From an uncultured Enterocloster sp. (GTDB lineage Bacteria; Bacillota; Clostridia; Lachnospirales; Lachnospiraceae), in NCBI GenBank assembly GCA_944382045.1, contig CALWMT010000013.1, forward strand, positions 1-21,133: a stretch of 21,133 nt of DNA, given 5' to 3'. Position 1 is the first letter of the stretch; every line of letters begins with the position of its first letter. A model generated the notes under the pieces. The model was not told the DNA's origin. It made no database searches and saw only the letters and a program-made list of their open reading frames with translations. Positions 7,380 to 15,301 of the stretch are shown piece by piece. Position numbers and translations under genes: made by a program.

Positions 7380-8452
7380 ACGTTCTCACTCATCTTAGCA
7401 AGCTTCGCCGCCTGGTCCGCGGCGATCAGGTTATCCAGCAGCTCCTCAATATCCCCGTTCATAATGGAGTCAATCTTGTAAAGCGTCAGCTTGATCCGGT
7501 GATCCGTCACGCGGCCCTGGGGGAAGTTGTAGGTTCTTATCTTCTCCGACCGGTCCCCGGTTCCAATCTGGCTGCGCCTCTCCTCAGCCTCAGAATTCTG
7601 CCGCTTCTCCAGCTCCATATCGTAGAGCTTGGAGCGCAGAAGACGGAAGGCCTTCTCCTTATTCTGGAGCTGGGATTTTTCCGTCTGGCTGTAGATCACG
7701 ATCCCGGTGGGAATGTGGGTCAAGCGCACGGCGGAGTCCGTGGTGTTTACGCACTGGCCGCCGTTTCCTGAGGCGCGCATCACGTCGATGCGGCAGTCGT
7801 TCATATCAATCTGCACGTCCACCTCCTCGGCCTCCGGCATCACCGCCACCGTGGCTGTGGAGGTGTGGATCCGGCCCCCGGACTCAGTCTCCGGCACCCG
7901 CTGCACGCGGTGGACGCCGCTCTCGTACTTGAGCTTGGAGTAGGCGCCCTTGCCCGTGACCATGGCCACCACCTCCTTGAACCCGCCGATGCCGTTCTCA
8001 TTTAAGCTGATAATCTCCACCTTCCAGCGCTGGCTGTCCGCGTAATTCACATACATGCGGTAGAGCTCTGCGGCAAAGAGGGCGGCCTCATCCCCGCCGG
8101 CTCCGGCGCGGATCTCCAGAATAATGTTCTTGTCGTCATTGGGATCCTTTGGCAGAAGAAGGATCTTGAGCGTATGCTCCAGCTCCTCGATCTTCTTCTT
8201 TGCCTCAGCCAGCTCCTCCTTGGCCAGCTCCCGCATCTCCTCGTCATTCTCCTCCTCCAGAAGAGCCACGCTGTCCTCCGCGTCCTGCTTCGCCTGCTTA
8301 TACTGCTTATAGGCGTCCACGATGGGAGCTAGCTCTGCCTGCTCCTTCATGAGATTTGTAAACCGGCGGGTGTCCTGGGTCACATCCGGCTCCCCGAGCA
8401 TCCGCATCAGCTCTTCATAGTGAATCAGCATATCATCCAGCTTGTCAAACAT
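7376..8452 (-). CDS. prfA: Peptide chain release factor 1
   Basis: Class I release factor that recognises UAA and UAG in the ribosomal A site and triggers peptidyl-tRNA hydrolysis. At 358 residues it is the normal length. The anticodon-like PxT motif is PET (187-189) within HRVQRVPETESGGRIHTS, which marks RF1 rather than RF2 (SPF). The catalytic GGQ is at 231-233 in SGNGGQCVNTTDSAVRLTH. The residue after GGQ is Cys, where E. coli and Bacillus have His; I recall Cys as common in Clostridia. The ATG lies inside the 3' end of prmC (8-nt overlap) with a GAGGAAG ribosome site. The stop overlaps the following MFS gene. PrmC, encoded just upstream, methylates the GGQ glutamine. Confidence 0.98.
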   Translation of the reverse strand: MFDKLDDMLIHYEELMRMLGEPDVTQDTRRFTNLMKEQAELAPIVDAYKQYKQAKQDAEDSVALLEEENDEEMRELAKEELAEAKKKIEELEHTLKILLLPKDPNDDKNIILEIRAGAGGDEAALFAAELYRMYVNYADSQRWKVEIISLNENGIGGFKEVVAMVTGKGAYSKLKYESGVHRVQRVPETESGGRIHTSTATVAVMPEAEEVDVQIDMNDCRIDVMRASGNGGQCVNTTDSAVRLTHIPTGIVIYSQTEKSQLQNKEKAFRLLRSKLYDMELEKRQNSEAEERRSQIGTGDRSEKIRTYNFPQGRVTDHRIKLTLYKIDSIMNGDIEELLDNLIAADQAAKLAKMSENV

Positions 8453-9362
8453 GATCTTCCTCTTCTCCCTTTCCCGGCCAGACCGCCCGGACTACCCGGT
8501 TAAGGCCCGCCATATCTCTCGTCACGGTTACGTCCCTGTAGCCGGCTTCGCCGAACAGCTCCGTCACCGGCTCCGCCTGATCCCAGCCAATTTCCATATA
8601 TATATACCCGCCGGCAGCCAGATGCTCCCGGCCTTTTTCCGCCAAAATACGGTAAAATTTGAGCCCGTCCTCCGCCCCATCCAGCGCGAGCCGCGGCTCG
8701 TGATCCCTGACCTCCGGCTCTAAGCCCTCTATGACCCCGGTGGGAATATAGGGGGGATTGGAGACAATCACGTCAAACCGCTCCTCAGGGCCAAAGGCCT
8801 CAAGCATATCGCTCTCCACAAAGCGGACCATCCGCTCCCCCTTAAGAAGGAGCCGGGCATTCTCTGCCGCTGTCTCTAAGGCCTGGCGGGATACGTCCGC
8901 CGCAGCAGCACTGCAAAAATCCCCGAGCCGCATCAGGCTTATCGCGATGCAGCCGGAGCCGGTGCACATATCAAGCAGGGAGGCCCTGCGCCCCTTCTGC
9001 TCCTTTAAGACAAGCTCCACCAGAGCTTCCGTGTCCTGCCGGGGAATCAGCACATGCTCATTTACCCGAAAGGGCAGTCCCATAAACTCCTGAACCCCCA
9101 AAATCTGCTGGAGGGGGATCCGCCTTGCCCGCAGCCCGATAAGCTCCCGGTAACGGCGGACCTTCTCTCCGTTCTCCCCGTCCGGCTCCCGGCCCTCTGC
9201 CTCTTTAGGCACGCCAAGGGGCCTCTGCCGTCTGGCAAGAAGCTCTGCCAGACTCATCTCCCACACCTCCATCAGAAGGTATCTGGCGTCCAGGGCTGCG
9301 TCGGGAACTCCCGCCTCCCTAAGGCGGCTCTCCCCCTCCTTTAAAAGCGCGTCAAGTGTCAT
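8445..9362 (-). CDS. prmC: Release factor glutamine N5-methyltransferase
   Basis: Transfers a methyl group from S-adenosylmethionine to the glutamine of the GGQ motif in RF1/RF2. 305 residues. The N-terminal helical RF-binding domain (1-about 90) is followed by a Rossmann methyltransferase fold with DMCTGSGCIAISL (131-143, SAM binding) and the catalytic NPPY (202-205) in VSNPPYIP. A charged stretch at about 48-70 (PLGVPKEAEGREPDGENGEK) is longer than usual for the linker and looks unstructured. It overlaps yqhQ upstream by 4 nt (ATGA at 9359-9362) and prfA downstream by 8 nt, so enzyme and substrate are made together. Confidence 0.97.
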   Translation of the reverse strand: MTLDALLKEGESRLREAGVPDAALDARYLLMEVWEMSLAELLARRQRPLGVPKEAEGREPDGENGEKVRRYRELIGLRARRIPLQQILGVQEFMGLPFRVNEHVLIPRQDTEALVELVLKEQKGRRASLLDMCTGSGCIAISLMRLGDFCSAAAADVSRQALETAAENARLLLKGERMVRFVESDMLEAFGPEERFDVIVSNPPYIPTGVIEGLEPEVRDHEPRLALDGAEDGLKFYRILAEKGREHLAAGGYIYMEIGWDQAEPVTELFGEAGYRDVTVTRDMAGLNRVVRAVWPGKGEEEDHV

Positions 9363-10312
9363 GTGGGCTGTCCGTCCTTCCAGCCGGGAAAATTCTCGTC
9401 CAGGTATGCCCGCCAGTCAAAGACCGTCTCCACTGCGGCGATGGCCACCTCGATCATGGAATCGTCCGGCTCCGTGGTGGTCAGGCCCTGCATCCACATG
9501 CCCGGGCGGCTTAAAAGGTTCACCAGAAATGAGTCGTGGCGGCCCGCGAACCGCAGAAACTCATAGGACACGCCGGCAATCACCGGGATGAGAAGGATCC
9601 GGCTCACAGCCCGCAGCCATAAGGTCTCCGGACGCAGCACCATAAAAAACAGGATGCTGACGATCATCACAAACATGATAAAGCTGGTGCCGCACCGCTT
9701 ATGCTCCTTGGAGCTGGCCCGCACATTGTCCACGTTCAGGGCCAGGCCGTGCTCAATGCAGTTGATGCACTTGTGCTCAGAGCCATGGTACATAAAGGTC
9801 CTGCGGATCTCATCCATCCGGGATACCAGCTTGATATAAGCCACAAAAATCCCGATGCGGATAACGCCCTCCAGAACAGCCATCACAGTCTCTGACCTTA
9901 TAAGGCTCCTGCAGAAATTGGCAATCAGCATGGGCAGCACCATAAAAATACCGATAGCCAGAACAAAGGACAGCACCATGACAATGCTCATGAGGATGCC
10001 CTCCAGCTTCTCTCCAAACACTCTGTCCAGCCACTTTTCTACGGGGCCTGCTTCCTCCTCCTCGTCGTCCTCAAAGAAGCTGCAGGACCAGGTCAGGGCC
10101 CGCATGCCCACAATCATGGAGTCCGCGAAGCTGAACACCCCCCGTATGAAGGGAAGGGCCAAAAGCTTGTGCTTCTTTGTCAGACTCACATAGGTGTCCT
10201 TCTTCACCTCAATCTCTCCGTCCGGCTTGCGGACCGCAATGGCATAGTTGGTGCCGTTCTGCATCATGATGCCCTCGATAACCGCCTGCCCGCCGATTCC
10301 TGAATATTTCAT
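9359..10312 (-). CDS. yqhQ: DUF1385 membrane protein YqhQ
   Basis: 317 residues of the DUF1385/YqhQ family, widely conserved in Firmicutes and of unclear biochemical function. The diagnostic N-terminus GIGGQAVIEGIMMQNG is present, as is the Cys/His-rich segment YHGSEHKCINCIEHG (roughly 175-190), which could bind a metal. Hydrophobic segments at about 109-137, 147-163, 209-226 and 238-257 suggest an integral membrane protein. The ATG is preceded by AGGAAGGAC. In Clostridia this gene commonly sits between rpmE and prmC, exactly as here. Nothing in the sequence assigns a role; the conserved position next to translation genes is the main hint. Confidence 0.92.
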   Translation of the reverse strand: MKYSGIGGQAVIEGIMMQNGTNYAIAVRKPDGEIEVKKDTYVSLTKKHKLLALPFIRGVFSFADSMIVGMRALTWSCSFFEDDEEEEAGPVEKWLDRVFGEKLEGILMSIVMVLSFVLAIGIFMVLPMLIANFCRSLIRSETVMAVLEGVIRIGIFVAYIKLVSRMDEIRRTFMYHGSEHKCINCIEHGLALNVDNVRASSKEHKRCGTSFIMFVMIVSILFFMVLRPETLWLRAVSRILLIPVIAGVSYEFLRFAGRHDSFLVNLLSRPGMWMQGLTTTEPDDSMIEVAIAAVETVFDWRAYLDENFPGWKDGQPT

Positions 10313-10339
10313 CCTGTCCTTCCTCTTACTAACCAGAAA

Positions 10340-10367
10340 GGGCTGAGCCTGCTTCCAAGCTCAACCC
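10340..10367 (-). terminator. Hairpin after rpmE (probable partial terminator)
   Basis: On the minus strand GGGTTGAGC pairs with GCTCAGCCC (one G-U pair) around a 10-nt loop, followed by TTTCTGG. The short U-run suggests partial termination. That would let L31 be made in excess over the yqhQ-prmC-prfA genes downstream. Confidence 0.55.
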
Positions 10368-10384
10368 CCTTGTGTCTTGATTCC

Positions 10385-10588
10385 CTATTGCTGAATGCCG
10401 TACTTGCGATTGAACTTGTCAATGCGTCCTCTTGCAACAGCGGCCTTCTGCTGGCCAGTGTAGAAGGAGTGGCACTTGGAGCAAACCTCCACGTGGATTT
10501 CCTTCTTGGTGGAGCCCGTCACGAACTCGTTTCCGCAGTGGCAGACTACCTTCGCCTGGTAGTAATTGGGATGGATTCCTTCCTTCAT
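10385..10588 (-). CDS. rpmE: 50S ribosomal protein L31, zinc-binding (C+) form
   Basis: 67 residues, the normal length. Starts MKEGIHPNYY, typical of bacterial L31. Four cysteines (C16, C18, C36 and C39) form the zinc ribbon of the C+ form, in VVCHCGN and VCSKCHSFYTG. It bridges subunits at the ribosome's central protuberance. A strong Shine-Dalgarno (AGGAGAGGTG) lies upstream. It is the first gene of the L31/YqhQ/PrmC/RF1 operon. Upstream it is separated from rho by the sugar-diacid island, whereas rho and rpmE are usually adjacent in Clostridia. Confidence 0.98.
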   Translation of the reverse strand: MKEGIHPNYYQAKVVCHCGNEFVTGSTKKEIHVEVCSKCHSFYTGQQKAAVARGRIDKFNRKYGIQQ

Positions 10589-10614
10589 GATCTTTCACCT
10601 CTCCTGATATACTT

Positions 10615-10629
10615 GCGGTTTCCAACCGC
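10615..10629 (-). promoter_or_regulatory. Small hairpin in the rpmE leader
   Basis: GCGGTT (10615-10620) and AACCGC (10624-10629) form a 6-bp stem with a 3-nt loop about 26 nt before the rpmE start codon. L31 genes in several bacterial groups have autoregulatory leader RNAs, so this may be part of one; the assignment is tentative. Confidence 0.35.
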
Positions 10630-10674
10630 GGCCTATATGCCAAAACATTTCTTCCGTCCATAGACAGCTACATC

Positions 10675-10703
10675 AGTATAGCACATATCAGGCCGGCGCG
10701 CAA
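10675..10703 (-). promoter_or_regulatory. Candidate sigma-70 promoter of the rpmE operon
   Basis: On the minus strand TTGCGC (10703-10698) and TATACT (10680-10675) are 17 bp apart. The -10 is strong and the -35 keeps only the TTG. It would give a leader of about 80 nt with the small hairpin inside. It lies immediately after the garD stop codon. Confidence 0.55.
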
Positions 10704-10711
10704 GGGCTTTT

Positions 10712-12229
10712 TTAGGTAATCGGAGCGGGATTAAAAATACATAAATCATTATAGAGCTTATATTTTTCCGCAAAGCTCTGCTTCCTGCCGCTGGCCACGT
10801 CTATAATCTCGTTAAACAGCAGAGTGCCGATGTCCTGGATGGAAGCGTCCCCAGTGGCGATGGGTCCTGCGTTTATATCAATGAGGTCTGGCCACTGCTC
10901 CTTCATATCATTGCGGGAGCATACCTTGATGACCGGCGCGGCGGCCAGGCCGTAGGGCGTGCCCCGTCCCGTCATAAATACCTGCAGGCCGATGCCGCTG
11001 GCCAGCTGACAGGGGCCGCAGACAATGTCGCTGGCCGGGGTGGCCGCATAGATCAGGCCGTGCTTTGACGGCTTCTCCGCCGGGGAGAGCACCTCCACGA
11101 TGGGGGATGATCCGGACTTGGCAATGGATCCCATGGCCTTCTCCACGATATTGGACAGGCCGCCCTTCTTGTTACCGGGGGTGGGGTTGGCGCTCCGGTC
11201 CACCTGGCCCATCTCCAGATAGTGGTCGTACCACTTCATCTCTGCGGCCAGCTTTCTTCCAACCTCCTCATTCACGCAGCGCTCGCCCAGAAGGTAGACA
11301 CCGTCCCGCACCTCCGTCACCTCGGAGAACATCACAGTGGCTCCGCCCTTCACCAGCATGTCCGCCGCGTATCCCGCAGAGGGGTTGGCCGTCACGCCAG
11401 AGAAGGCATCGCTGCCGCCGCACTGCATGCCCACAAGGAGGCTGCTTAAGGGCAGAGTCTGGCGCTTTCTCTCGTTGAGCCTTGCAAGCTTTTTGTCCGC
11501 CATCTCCATGAGGGCGTCGATCATGGCGTCAAAGCCCTTCTTTTCCTGTAGGATAATCACGTTCTCCGGGGAAATATCCGCCTCGTCCAGGAGCATCTCC
11601 ACGGTGAACTTCTCGCAGCCAAGGCCCACCACCATGAGCTCCCCGCCGAAATTCGGGTGCTTTGCCAGGTTGCGCAGAGCGCGGATCGGCACCTTGGCCT
11701 CCGGCGCATTGATGGCGACCCCGCAGCCGTAGGCGTGGTTGATGGGGACAATGCCGTCCACATTGGGGTACTTGGGCAGAAGCTCCCTCTTCATGCGCTC
11801 CACGGCCACGTTGAGCACGCCGGTGACGCACTGCACCGTGGTGCTGATCCCCAGGATATTCCGGGTGCCAGCGAACATGCTGCCCTCCACCGGATATCCC
11901 TCCCAGACTGTCACCGGCGGCTCGGGAAGCTCCGTCACCAGATTGGTGGCAAATCTCATCTCATCCACCGACGGCGGGGTGGGCAGCTCCAGCATAGTCT
12001 CGTTGATCCAGTCCCCCTTCCTGATGGGATTGATGGCGTATCCCAGCACTACCCCATAGCGGACAATGGCTCCGCCCGCCGGAATGTCCTCCAGGGCGAT
12101 CTTGTGGGCCTGGGGGATATCCTGGCTGGCAGTAACCCCCTCCATCACCTGGGTGCCGGCCTTTATCTCGTTCACTGCGATGGCCACATTGTCCCTGTCA
12201 TTGATCTTGATGTACAATGGACAGCTCAT
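10712..12229 (-). CDS. garD: Galactarate dehydratase (L-threo-forming)
   Basis: Dehydrates galactarate (mucate) to 5-keto-4-deoxy-D-glucarate. 505 residues; E. coli GarD is slightly longer at about 523. The N-terminal SAF-type domain (1-about 85) carries NVAIAVNEIKAGTQV, and the UxaA/GarD catalytic part follows. Stretches that match GarD as I remember it include LLPKYPNVDGI (150-160), YGCGVAINAPEAKVPIR (167-183), NFGGELMVVGLGCEK (193-207), GMQCGGSDAFSGVTANP (267-283), TDRSANP-like DRSANPTPGNKKGGL and the C-terminal FNPAP. This points to GarD rather than altronate dehydratase UxaA, although both belong to one family. AGGAGG (12237-12242) precedes the ATG. It is codirectional with the permease and gudD upstream but separated from them by a terminator and its own promoter. 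Confidence 0.93.
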   Translation of the reverse strand: MSCPLYIKINDRDNVAIAVNEIKAGTQVMEGVTASQDIPQAHKIALEDIPAGGAIVRYGVVLGYAINPIRKGDWINETMLELPTPPSVDEMRFATNLVTELPEPPVTVWEGYPVEGSMFAGTRNILGISTTVQCVTGVLNVAVERMKRELLPKYPNVDGIVPINHAYGCGVAINAPEAKVPIRALRNLAKHPNFGGELMVVGLGCEKFTVEMLLDEADISPENVIILQEKKGFDAMIDALMEMADKKLARLNERKRQTLPLSSLLVGMQCGGSDAFSGVTANPSAGYAADMLVKGGATVMFSEVTEVRDGVYLLGERCVNEEVGRKLAAEMKWYDHYLEMGQVDRSANPTPGNKKGGLSNIVEKAMGSIAKSGSSPIVEVLSPAEKPSKHGLIYAATPASDIVCGPCQLASGIGLQVFMTGRGTPYGLAAAPVIKVCSRNDMKEQWPDLIDINAGPIATGDASIQDIGTLLFNEIIDVASGRKQSFAEKYKLYNDLCIFNPAPIT

Positions 12230-12261
12230 AGCTTTACCTCCTGTGATAAATTCTTTCTTTC

Positions 12262-12290
12262 ATTATATCAGTCTTTGCTCCCGCAGTAAA
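12262..12290 (-). promoter_or_regulatory. Candidate sigma-70 promoter of garD
   Basis: On the minus strand TTTACT (12290-12285) and a perfect TATAAT (12267-12262) are 17 bp apart, about 33 bp upstream of the garD ATG. No convincing -24/-12 sigma-54 element is visible. Clustered TTAAGAA half-sites lie 10-40 bp upstream of the -35. Confidence 0.7.
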
Positions 12291-12300
12291 ATTCAAGTCA

Positions 12301-12328
12301 TTAAGAATTTTCTTAATAAAATTAAGAA
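12301..12328. promoter_or_regulatory. Alternating TTAAGAA half-sites upstream of garD (candidate operator)
   Basis: TTAAGAA at 12301-12307, its reverse complement TTCTTAA at 12310-12316, and TTAAGAA again at 12322-12328 form two overlapping palindromes. The best is TTCTTAAT-aaa-ATTAAGAA (12310-12328). The cluster sits just upstream of the garD promoter, where an activator would bind, and overlaps the U-tract of the upstream terminator. A TTAAGA core also recurs at the gudD promoter. Confidence 0.5.
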
Positions 12329-12374
12329 AGGACGCTGCGCCGGCGGAGCACATCCGCCGGGCACAGCGCCTTTC
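12326..12374 (-). terminator. Strong intrinsic terminator after the GntP permease gene
   Basis: On the minus strand a long hairpin (GAAAGG...CCTTTC outer stem, CGGCGGA/TCCGCCG inner stem, with small mismatches) is followed by TTTCTTAATTTTATT. It lies 39 nt after the permease stop codon and separates the gudD-permease transcript from garD. Confidence 0.85.
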
Positions 12375-12412
12375 CTTTATGTATTTGTCCTAATGCAGCA
12401 GCTTCCCCTGGG

Positions 12413-13753
12413 TCAGCACAGTCCTATTGACGCCAGGGCCACCGCAAGGAAGGAGTTGAGGAAGGGATAAATAGCGCCCAGCCAGAACTCGTGATAGTAA
12501 GCCTGCTTGTGGGTCATGCGTGTATAGTTCAGACGGTTGATGGCGGATCCGTTGTGGGGCAGGGAGTCCAAGCCGTAGCAGGAAATACATACAATCCGGT
12601 GAATGATCTCCGGAGCCACGCCCAGAGCCAGGAAGCGGTCCGCGAACACGGTCAGGGCGATCGCCTCACCGCCGGAGGCAGAGCCCGTGATGCCTGCAAC
12701 GATGTTGGTTGCCAGCGCCAGCTGAAGGAGGGGCGGTCCCGGAATCTTATCCAGGTTGTCAATCAGGTACTGGAAGCCGGGGGCCAGCTCGACAGCCGCG
12801 CCGAAGCCTACAACCGCAGCCACATTCATGATGGACTTCATGGTAGAGGTACAGCCGGATCCAAAGGTCTTGCCCATGTTCTCAAACTTGTTGAAGTAGA
12901 GCACAAAGCAGGTAAGGCAGCCCAGAGCCAGAGACACGAAGGGCTCAATATTGAACAGGTTCATGGCTACCAGCAGTACAACGGAGGGAGCCAGAGCCTT
13001 GATAAACTGCACGTTGGAGCAGGTGGCCTCCAGGATGGCGTTGTTTAAGTCGCCGGCCTCCTTCTCCATGAGAGCGCCGGTCTTCATGTAGCCCTCACCG
13101 CGCTTCTCGTTTCTGCGCAGCTGCCACCAGATGTACCATGCGCCGAATGCGATGCAGGAGATCGATGTGAGGGTTGCGATCACGGGAGCCGCCTTGGGGC
13201 TGGTTCCCAGGTAGTCAATGGGGATCAGGTTCTGCACAGAGGGAGATCCGGGAAGAATAGCCGTCCACATGGAGCCTCCATATACAGCCACAGCGATTAC
13301 AAAGTGCCACGGAATATCAAACTTCTTAAAGATTGCCCGGCAGATGGGAGCGATGGTGAAGATAACCACGAATCCGCTGACGCCGCCGAAGGAAAGGATG
13401 GCGGTAATCAGGGACAGGCCCATAAGCACCCAGAACTTTGCGTTCTTTCCGCCTGCCTTCTCTGAAAGGCTTCCCACCTTCACCGCGATATCCTGAGCCG
13501 CTCCGCAGTCGCCCAGCATGGCGCCCAGAATACAGGCCGGAAGGAAGAGAAGGAAGTTTGATGTGGCAAAGCCGCCGAAATCTGCGGCGTAGGCGCCCTT
13601 CATGTTTTCAATGATGGGCAGGCCGGAGAACAGAAATACAATGGCCGCGCAGACCGGTCCCAAGATCATAATTGGCATTCCCTTAAAGGATCCCAGCACC
13701 AGAAGAACCAGGGCTAAGAGAATACCGACAAGGCTAAGCATACCCATATCCAT
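12413..13753 (-). CDS. GntP-family permease, probable glucarate/galactarate transporter
   Basis: 446 residues with about 12 membrane helices and the layout of the GntP gluconate:H+ symporter family. The N-terminus starts with two helices (SLVGILLALVLLVLGSF). A small-residue helix FGGVSGFVVIFTIAPI and a loop GGSMWTAILPGSPSVQNL match the substrate-loop regions of GntP/citrate relatives. The second half has GITGSASGGEAIAL and GLDSLPHNGSAI. GGAGG lies 10 nt before the ATG. It begins 35 nt after the gudD stop, so the two are very probably one transcript. Flanked by gudD and garD, it most likely imports aldarates (D-glucarate or galactarate); the substrate is inferred from context only, since GntP members also carry gluconate and related acids. 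Confidence 0.87.
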   Translation of the reverse strand: MDMGMLSLVGILLALVLLVLGSFKGMPIMILGPVCAAIVFLFSGLPIIENMKGAYAADFGGFATSNFLLFLPACILGAMLGDCGAAQDIAVKVGSLSEKAGGKNAKFWVLMGLSLITAILSFGGVSGFVVIFTIAPICRAIFKKFDIPWHFVIAVAVYGGSMWTAILPGSPSVQNLIPIDYLGTSPKAAPVIATLTSISCIAFGAWYIWWQLRRNEKRGEGYMKTGALMEKEAGDLNNAILEATCSNVQFIKALAPSVVLLVAMNLFNIEPFVSLALGCLTCFVLYFNKFENMGKTFGSGCTSTMKSIMNVAAVVGFGAAVELAPGFQYLIDNLDKIPGPPLLQLALATNIVAGITGSASGGEAIALTVFADRFLALGVAPEIIHRIVCISCYGLDSLPHNGSAINRLNYTRMTHKQAYYHEFWLGAIYPFLNSFLAVALASIGLC

Positions 13754-13788
13754 AAATTTTTACCTCCATATAAACATTTTTTACAGTT

Positions 13789-15132
13789 TTACCGTACCAG
13801 GCAGGGCTTTTTGGAGTCATACCTCCACCCCGGAATCAGATACTGCATGGCCATGGCGTCATCCCGGTCATGGTTGTCCATCTGATTGTAAAGCCGATTG
13901 GCCTCCATCACGCGCTCCATGTCGATGGTCACTCCAAGGCCCGGCTTATCCGGAACCTCCAGGTATCCATCCCTGATCTGCGGCGCGTCCTTCAAAAGGT
14001 TCTGTCCGTCCTGCCAGATCCAGTGGGTGTCCAGGGCCGTCGGATGGCCCGGCGCCGCTGCCGCCACGTGCGCGAAGGTGGTCAGGGTGATATCGAAATG
14101 GTTGTTGGAATGGCTTCCCCATGTGAGTCCCCAGTCATTCAGCAGGGATGCCATCCGCAGGCTGCCCTCCAATCCCCAGAAATGGGGGTCAGCCAGCACG
14201 ATATCCACCGACTTTAACGCCGCCGCATGATAGAACTGCCGCCAGTTTGTGGCGATCATGTTCGTGGCCACCGGCATGTTGGTGGCGTTCTTGAACTCCG
14301 CCATGATCTCCCGGCTGGAAAATCCCGCCTCGGGCCCGCAGGGATCCTCGATATAGGTCAGAATTCCGTGCATCCCCCTGCACAGGCTTATGGCCTCGTC
14401 CAGGCTCCAGGCTCCGTTGGGATCCAGGTTGATCCGTCCCTCCGGGAACTGCTTTTTAAGCGCCCGGATGGTATCCATCTCGTAGGCCCCTTCGAATACA
14501 CCGCCCTTGAGCTTGAAGTTCCTGTAGCCGTACTTTTCCTTCAGGCAGCAGGCCTGCTCCACAATCTGCTCATGGGTCAGCATCTCCCGGCGGCGCATGC
14601 GGAACCAGGGATCACTGCTGGCGCTCTCATCCAGGTACGGCAGATCTGTCTTCCCCTTGTCCGAGACATAGAAGAGGTACCCCAGAACCTCCACCCTGTC
14701 CCTCTGCTTTCCCTCCGCTAAGAGCTCGCAGACCGGCACGCCCAGATGCTGTCCCAGAAGATCTAGGAGCGCGCATTCGATGGCCCACTCAGCCTTGACC
14801 ACAAACTTCAGCTTGCTGATGTCCAGAGTCTGGATCCCCTCGCCGTCATCCTCAGCGGCCTTTTTTCCGCCCCGGTGGATGGAACCAAGGACAGCCCGGT
14901 ATTTTCCAACCTCCTGTCCCACCACCAGAGGAATACAGCTCTCCAGGCACTGGCAGGTGTACTCCCCGCCGTGGATCTCCCCGATGCCGGTATGGCCTGC
15001 GCTGTCCTTCAAAATCACAAGATTCCTTGTGAAGAACGGGGCGTGGGCGCCGCTTAGGGTCATCTCCATGCTGTCGTAACCCGCTACGGGAATCACCTGC
15101 ATTTCGGTTACCACTGGTGTTTTGCTCTGCAT
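13789..15132 (-). CDS. gudD: Glucarate dehydratase
   Basis: Enolase-superfamily enzyme that dehydrates D-glucarate (and epimerises and dehydrates L-idarate) to 5-keto-4-deoxy-D-glucarate. 447 residues, the normal length. The start TPVVTEMQVIPVAGYDSM and the SGAHAPFFTRN segment match E. coli GudD closely. Active-site residues are all present by alignment from memory: Lys207 and Lys209 (FKLKGG), Mg ligands Asp237 (LDPNGAW), Glu268 and Asn291 (ATNMIATNW), and the His341/Asp315 dyad (SHSNNHFD, ADPHFW). The C-terminus RDDAMAMQYLIPGW is also diagnostic. GGAGGG precedes the ATG. It is the first gene of the gudD-permease unit, downstream of its own promoter and the PrpR-type regulator gene. Confidence 0.97.
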   Translation of the reverse strand: MQSKTPVVTEMQVIPVAGYDSMEMTLSGAHAPFFTRNLVILKDSAGHTGIGEIHGGEYTCQCLESCIPLVVGQEVGKYRAVLGSIHRGGKKAAEDDGEGIQTLDISKLKFVVKAEWAIECALLDLLGQHLGVPVCELLAEGKQRDRVEVLGYLFYVSDKGKTDLPYLDESASSDPWFRMRRREMLTHEQIVEQACCLKEKYGYRNFKLKGGVFEGAYEMDTIRALKKQFPEGRINLDPNGAWSLDEAISLCRGMHGILTYIEDPCGPEAGFSSREIMAEFKNATNMPVATNMIATNWRQFYHAAALKSVDIVLADPHFWGLEGSLRMASLLNDWGLTWGSHSNNHFDITLTTFAHVAAAAPGHPTALDTHWIWQDGQNLLKDAPQIRDGYLEVPDKPGLGVTIDMERVMEANRLYNQMDNHDRDDAMAMQYLIPGWRYDSKKPCLVR

Positions 15133-15186
15133 ACTTTTTTCTCCCTCCTTTTCTTATGTAATGCTTATACAAATCAACCTCTTTAT

Positions 15187-15260
15187 TTAAGAGATTAATT
15201 GTTATTTTTAAGACAGGCTTATTATAATATAGCTTTCGCCCCCCCGTAAACGTCTTAAAA
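15187..15260. promoter_or_regulatory. TTAAGA half-sites flanking the gudD promoter (candidate operator)
   Basis: TTTTAAGAC (15206-15214) and GTCTTAAAA (15252-15260) are a perfect 9-bp inverted repeat that brackets the gudD -10 and -35. A third half-site, TTAAGAG, lies at 15187-15193. The core matches the TTAAGAA cluster before garD, suggesting one regulator acts on both promoters. Confidence 0.5.
15221..15250 (-). promoter_or_regulatory. Candidate sigma-70 promoter of gudD with a G7 tract in its spacer
   Basis: On the minus strand TTTACG (15250-15245) and TATAAT (15226-15221) are 18 bp apart. Immediately after the TTTAC the DNA runs through seven G residues (15245-15239). A GG-N10-GC skeleton can be forced through the G run, but the remaining sigma-54 consensus is absent, so a sigma-70 promoter is preferred. 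Confidence 0.6.
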
Positions 15261-15301
15261 TCGAGAGTTACACTAACTTTTTCTAATAGTAAAAGGGGCA
15301 T

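Noticed and set aside
7753..7770. Cys after GGQ in RF1 as a defect
   Set aside because: GGQ and the PxT motif are intact, and Cys at this position is, as far as I recall, usual in clostridial RF1.
15221..15230. Plus-strand TATAAT as a promoter for a rightward gene
   Set aside because: No plus-strand gene follows; the box is the partly symmetric reverse of the gudD -10 region.
15237..15250. GG-N10-GC skeleton of a sigma-54 promoter upstream of gudD
   Set aside because: It arises only by sliding along a G7 run; the remaining -24/-12 consensus is absent and a TTTACG/TATAAT pair occupies the same place.
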